A program made the position numbers and the translations under genes. Below, one piece after another: positions 37,639 through 38,241 of a stretch of DNA of 38,241 nucleotides. The notes beneath the pieces are model-generated. The model saw nothing but the letters and a program-made list of their open reading frames with translations, was not told the DNA's origin and ran no database searches. Positions within the stretch are counted from its first letter, which is position 1; every line of letters begins with the position of its first letter. Source of the DNA: a virus; IMG/VR virus record IMGVR_UViG_3300021140_000018, positions 1-38,241 of that record; one strand, given 5' to 3'.

Positions 37639-38241
37639 ATGTTTCTAGCACCGATTGTTAGACCAACTAAGGTAGTTATAATCAGCGCAAACACGAGTGA
37701 CGTTGATCTATATTCTTCTGTAAGTAGTCCATCATATCCATTAAATGTTCTTTGCTTCGTTAATGCTGCTGTTTCAGGTTCAACACCAACGACTCCAGCT
37801 TTCAGAACAAATTCATCATGGACTCCTGGTACATGGATCTATATTGAGAACAATTCTACTATTACAGGTTCAAAAGGTAATAAAGGCTCTACAGGCTCTA
37901 CAGGATCCAAAGGTTCTACAGGAACTACAGGCGGCCAAGGAACTACAGGTAGTAATGGCTCTGGTGGTCACGGTGGTCACGGCGCTAGTCATACTAATAC
38001 AGGCAACCATGGTGGTGGCGGTGGTACAGGTGGTACCGGCGGTACAGGTGTTACAGGCGGCACTGGTGGCACGGGAGCCAAAGGCGGCACAGGTGCTACA
38101 GGAGGTACTGGTGGTACATCATTCGTAGCCGACGCTGCTACAGGTGTTGCTATCGTTCTTAACAACAAAAATGCTATTGTCGGTGGTACAGGCGGTGATG
38201 GTGGTGACGGCGGCACTGGTGGTGATGGTGGTGACGGTGGC
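37639..38241 (+). CDS. glycine-rich adhesin-type tail fibre (3' truncated by window end)
   Basis: Open from ATG 37639 to the window edge (201 codons seen, no stop). Residues 1-76 have the layout of adhesin head domains in phage fibres: I14-I-S-A-N-T-S-D-V-D-L-Y, P-L-N-V-L-C-F-V-N-A-A-V-S, T-P-A-F-R-T-N, T-W-I-Y-I-E-N-N-S-T-I-T-G. From residue 77 the chain is Gly-x-x and Gly-Gly-x repeats (G-S-K-G-N-K-G-S, G-G-T-G-G-T, G-G-D-G-G-D), interrupted by about 25 non-repeat residues (F-V-A-D-A...I-V). This fits a polyglycine-type or collagen-like receptor-binding domain. There is no clear ribosome site; coupling to the fibre gene is likely. Confidence 0.75.
   Translation, partial: MFLAPIVRPTKVVIISANTSDVDLYSSVSSPSYPLNVLCFVNAAVSGSTPTTPAFRTNSSWTPGTWIYIENNSTITGSKGNKGSTGSTGSKGSTGTTGGQGTTGSNGSGGHGGHGASHTNTGNHGGGGGTGGTGGTGVTGGTGGTGAKGGTGATGGTGGTSFVADAATGVAIVLNNKNAIVGGTGGDGGDGGTGGDGGDGG
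37867..38241 (+). repeat. glycine-codon-rich repeat tract
   Basis: GGT/GGC/GGA plus ACA, ACT or GAT triplets recur almost without break, with a short interruption at about 38108-38190. Tracts like this recombine easily and often vary between related phages. Confidence 0.85.

Noticed and set aside
37083-37694. 203-residue minus-strand open frame opposite the fibre gene
   Set aside because: It mirrors the low-complexity repeat region of the plus-strand fibre, with no ribosome site and no recognisable family.
37745-38128. 127-residue plus-strand frame rich in Q-A-L-V-V repeats
   Set aside because: It is the other reading frame of the glycine-rich adhesin tract; the adhesin frame begins at 37639 with sensible fibre sequence.
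37989-38216. Proline/valine-rich minus-strand frame opposite the glycine-rich adhesin
   Set aside because: Reverse complement of Gly-Gly-Thr codons gives Pro-Pro-Val runs; not a gene.
1-38241. CRISPR arrays, insertion sequences, integrase/attachment sites and tRNA genes
   Set aside because: None seen: no regularly spaced direct repeats with unique spacers, no transposase or integrase motifs, and no cloverleaf apart from the tRNA-like part of the tmRNA. Not seeing them by eye does not exclude a weak tRNA.

Overview
This window is a contiguous piece of a tailed-phage genome of the T4 superfamily (myovirus). The assignment rests on a syntenic set of T4-type genes: gp33, gp59 and gp32 (late coactivator, helicase loader, ssDNA-binding protein), gp48, gp54, gp26 and gp51 (baseplate tube and hub), and gp4, gp53, gp27, gp5-like, gp25, gp6, gp7 and gp8 (head completion and baseplate). 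The host is probably an alphaproteobacterium. The phage carries a circularly permuted, two-piece tmRNA gene whose tag begins A-N-D-N, which is the alphaproteobacterial style. The exact host cannot be read from the sequence.

Layout: (1) 1-3.7 kb is a + strand repair and nucleic-acid module: the tail end of an unknown gene, an ATP-dependent DNA ligase with a WGR-like N-terminus, a cREC (cyclic-phosphate-processing receiver) protein, a conserved phage protein, three small proteins, a strong terminator, then PhoH. (2) 3.7-5.0 kb is a virion structural protein behind a late-type promoter. (3) 5.0-8.06 kb is an accessory cassette behind a textbook sigma70 promoter: a small protein, a PD-(D/E)XK exonuclease, a 50-residue protein, a tiny lipoprotein with signs of a frameshift, an ANL-superfamily adenylate-forming enzyme and a small secreted protein. 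(4) 8.06-8.44 kb is the permuted tmRNA with its own promoter. (5) 8.44-11.87 kb is the replication and late-transcription block: small membrane protein, gp33, nucleotidyltransferase-like protein, gp59, two small proteins and gp32 (own promoter and terminator).

(6) 11.87-16.74 kb is on the minus strand and encodes the central tail hub and tube: gp48, gp54-like, gp26, gp51-like and an 804-residue protein that appears to carry three different cell-wall-hydrolase-type domains. (7) 16.77-38.24 kb runs on the plus strand: gp4, a conserved protein, gp53, gp27, a gp5 split into an OB-fold hub protein and a separate beta-helix spike, gp25, gp6, gp7, gp8, a very large DUF4815-type baseplate/fibre protein, a hexapeptide-type beta-helix protein, a small coiled-coil protein, a repeat-containing fibre protein and the start of a glycine-rich adhesin that runs off the end of the window.

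Transcription signals fit a T4-like programme. Three sigma70-type promoters with 17-base spacers precede the accessory cassette, the tmRNA and gp32. T4-late-type octamers (TATAAATA, CATAAATA, or ACTAAATA/GCTAAATA) sit 22-28 bases ahead of several virion genes and on the minus strand ahead of gp48. The gp33 coactivator encoded here would act at those late promoters together with a sigma (gp55) not present in the window. The most noteworthy item is the phage-borne permuted tmRNA.
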